Source: Flammeovirga pacifica (lineage in GTDB: Bacteria > Bacteroidota > Bacteroidia > Cytophagales > Flammeovirgaceae). From it: DNA of 64,000 bases. Both the position numbers and the translations under genes were made by a program. Each line of letters starts with the position of its first letter. Position 1 is the first letter of the stretch. Location of the stretch: the NCBI RefSeq assembly GCF_000807855.2, contig NZ_JRYR02000002.1, positions 1,207,429 to 1,271,428 on the forward strand, written 5' to 3'. Under the pieces are notes generated by a model that saw only the letters and a list, made by a program, of their open reading frames with translations, searched no databases and was not told where the DNA came from. This document shows positions 63,352 through 64,000 of the stretch, piece after piece.

Positions 63352-64000
63352 TTATAAGCCTCCATATCTTTTTTCAATGGATACATAATCATGAATATTT
63401 TGCAGATATTCTTTCAATGTCTCTGGTGGTGTATTCCAATTGGGGTCTGGAATAAATGGGTACACCTCTGTCTTATAATCCCTGCCACTATAAAAAGATG
63501 CATCGATAGTACAGGCAGATAATTCTTTCAATGGTTTTAAATAAATATACCCATCACAAATATCCCTTAATTTTACATTCTCCTGACAAAATCCTAATGA
63601 ACTATGATCGGGTAGATTTCCGATGACCCCTGAAACATCAAAACCAATCTTTCCGATATGTCTTTTTTGAATCATTTCAACTAATTTACCATCTGCAGGG
63701 GTACTGCTTTTGTATCCGTTATCTTTATAACCATAGAATGCTTGATGAAATAAAATCGTAAATACTTTATCTCCTAACATATCATACAACCTATTTCCTA
63801 GATAGATATCTACAAAAGGACAATTAGGATCTTTTATTGGTTTTTGAACATCATGCGTAAATTTTGAAAAAGCATGTGGTGTGCCAACCAATAACAATGC
63901 TTTTTCTTTTTTATCAATGATTTCCTTTTGAACGATTTCGCTTCTAAAAGAATCAATTTCACCTAAGTTAAATACTTCATCTAAACTCTCTTTTTGATGT
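63352..64000 (-). CDS. Hypothetical protein, C-terminal part (5' end outside window)
   Basis: The frame is open from base 63999 on the minus strand through to the stop at 63352, so the TTG at 63897 is internal and at least 215 residues are visible. The visible part is a soluble alpha/beta sequence: KALLLVGTPHAFSKF, PFVDIYLGNRLYDMLGDKVF, TILFHQAFYGY, GKIGFDVSGVIGNLPDHS, then YIYLKPLKELSACTIDASFY. It may be an enzyme of the erythromycin-esterase or ChaN-like type (H after a G-x-P strand), but this is a loose resemblance and no family is claimed. It converges with the protease gene. Confidence 0.6.
   Translation of the reverse strand, partial: HQKESLDEVFNLGEIDSFRSEIVQKEIIDKKEKALLLVGTPHAFSKFTHDVQKPIKDPNCPFVDIYLGNRLYDMLGDKVFTILFHQAFYGYKDNGYKSSTPADGKLVEMIQKRHIGKIGFDVSGVIGNLPDHSSLGFCQENVKLRDICDGYIYLKPLKELSACTIDASFYSGRDYKTEVYPFIPDPNWNTPPETLKEYLQNIHDYVSIEKRYGGL

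Noticed and set aside
1-64000. tRNA, rRNA, insertion sequences, integrases or prophage genes
   Set aside because: None was recognised on either strand; hairpins found are terminators or short palindromes.

Overview
The window is AT-rich DNA from a marine member of the Bacteroidota, most likely of the order Cytophagales and close to Flammeovirga; the genus is inference. The supporting signs are type IX secretion (T9SS) C-terminal tails, Bacteroidota lipoproteins, a hybrid two-component system (HTCS), a TonB-dependent receptor with a CarboxypepD_reg-like N-domain, promoters of the TTTG-N19-21-TAnnTTTG type, weak or absent Shine-Dalgarno sequences, and enzymes for sulfated polysaccharides. No rRNA, tRNA, CRISPR array or intact insertion sequence was seen.

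Layout. 1-2.7 kb: the end of a DUF4861 gene and a GH127 glycosidase. 3-9.9 kb: a patchwork of single accessory genes (TPR, RDD, MepB-like, acyltransferase, MFS, lipoprotein). 9.9-20.6 kb: an RND efflux operon (a substrate-binding-domain/TolC fusion, adaptor, RND pump) headed by a 27-codon membrane-peptide ORF and followed by envelope genes. Upstream of it lie a GbsR/MarR regulator and six copies of an inverted repeat, TAGTTTCC-N6-GGAAACTA. 20.7-31.7 kb: a serine hydrolase, a beta-helix protein resembling GH82 iota-carrageenase, an alpha/beta hydrolase, a DUF1254 protein, GntR-type and Crp-type regulators and small envelope proteins. 32.1-33.8 kb: a radical SAM gene overlapping a DUF6873 gene. 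34-35.4 kb: small genes and a DUF4437 cupin lipoprotein.

36.1-53 kb is a polysaccharide utilisation locus on the minus strand: HTCS sensor, a T9SS-exported protein of unknown fold, a Big_2 lipoprotein, a TonB receptor, a GH29 fucosidase, a sulfatase and a TIM-barrel hydrolase, closed by a terminator near 35.96 kb. It has no SusD, and the receptor resembles the TIGR01782 class rather than SusC. A fucose-containing sulfated polysaccharide is the most likely target (inference). A TPR/HTH regulator is transcribed divergently from the HTCS gene.

55.3-63.3 kb holds a 49-codon ORF joined by an ATGA overlap to a 2566-residue T9SS-exported subtilisin-like protease, preceded by four TAGCA motifs spaced 11-12 bp apart. 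The window ends inside an unrecognised minus-strand gene.

The least expected features are the efflux operator cluster with its membrane microprotein, a recurrent promoter-plus-leader module in front of four unrelated accessory genes, the SusD-less sulfated-glycan locus, and the small ORF coupled to the giant protease.
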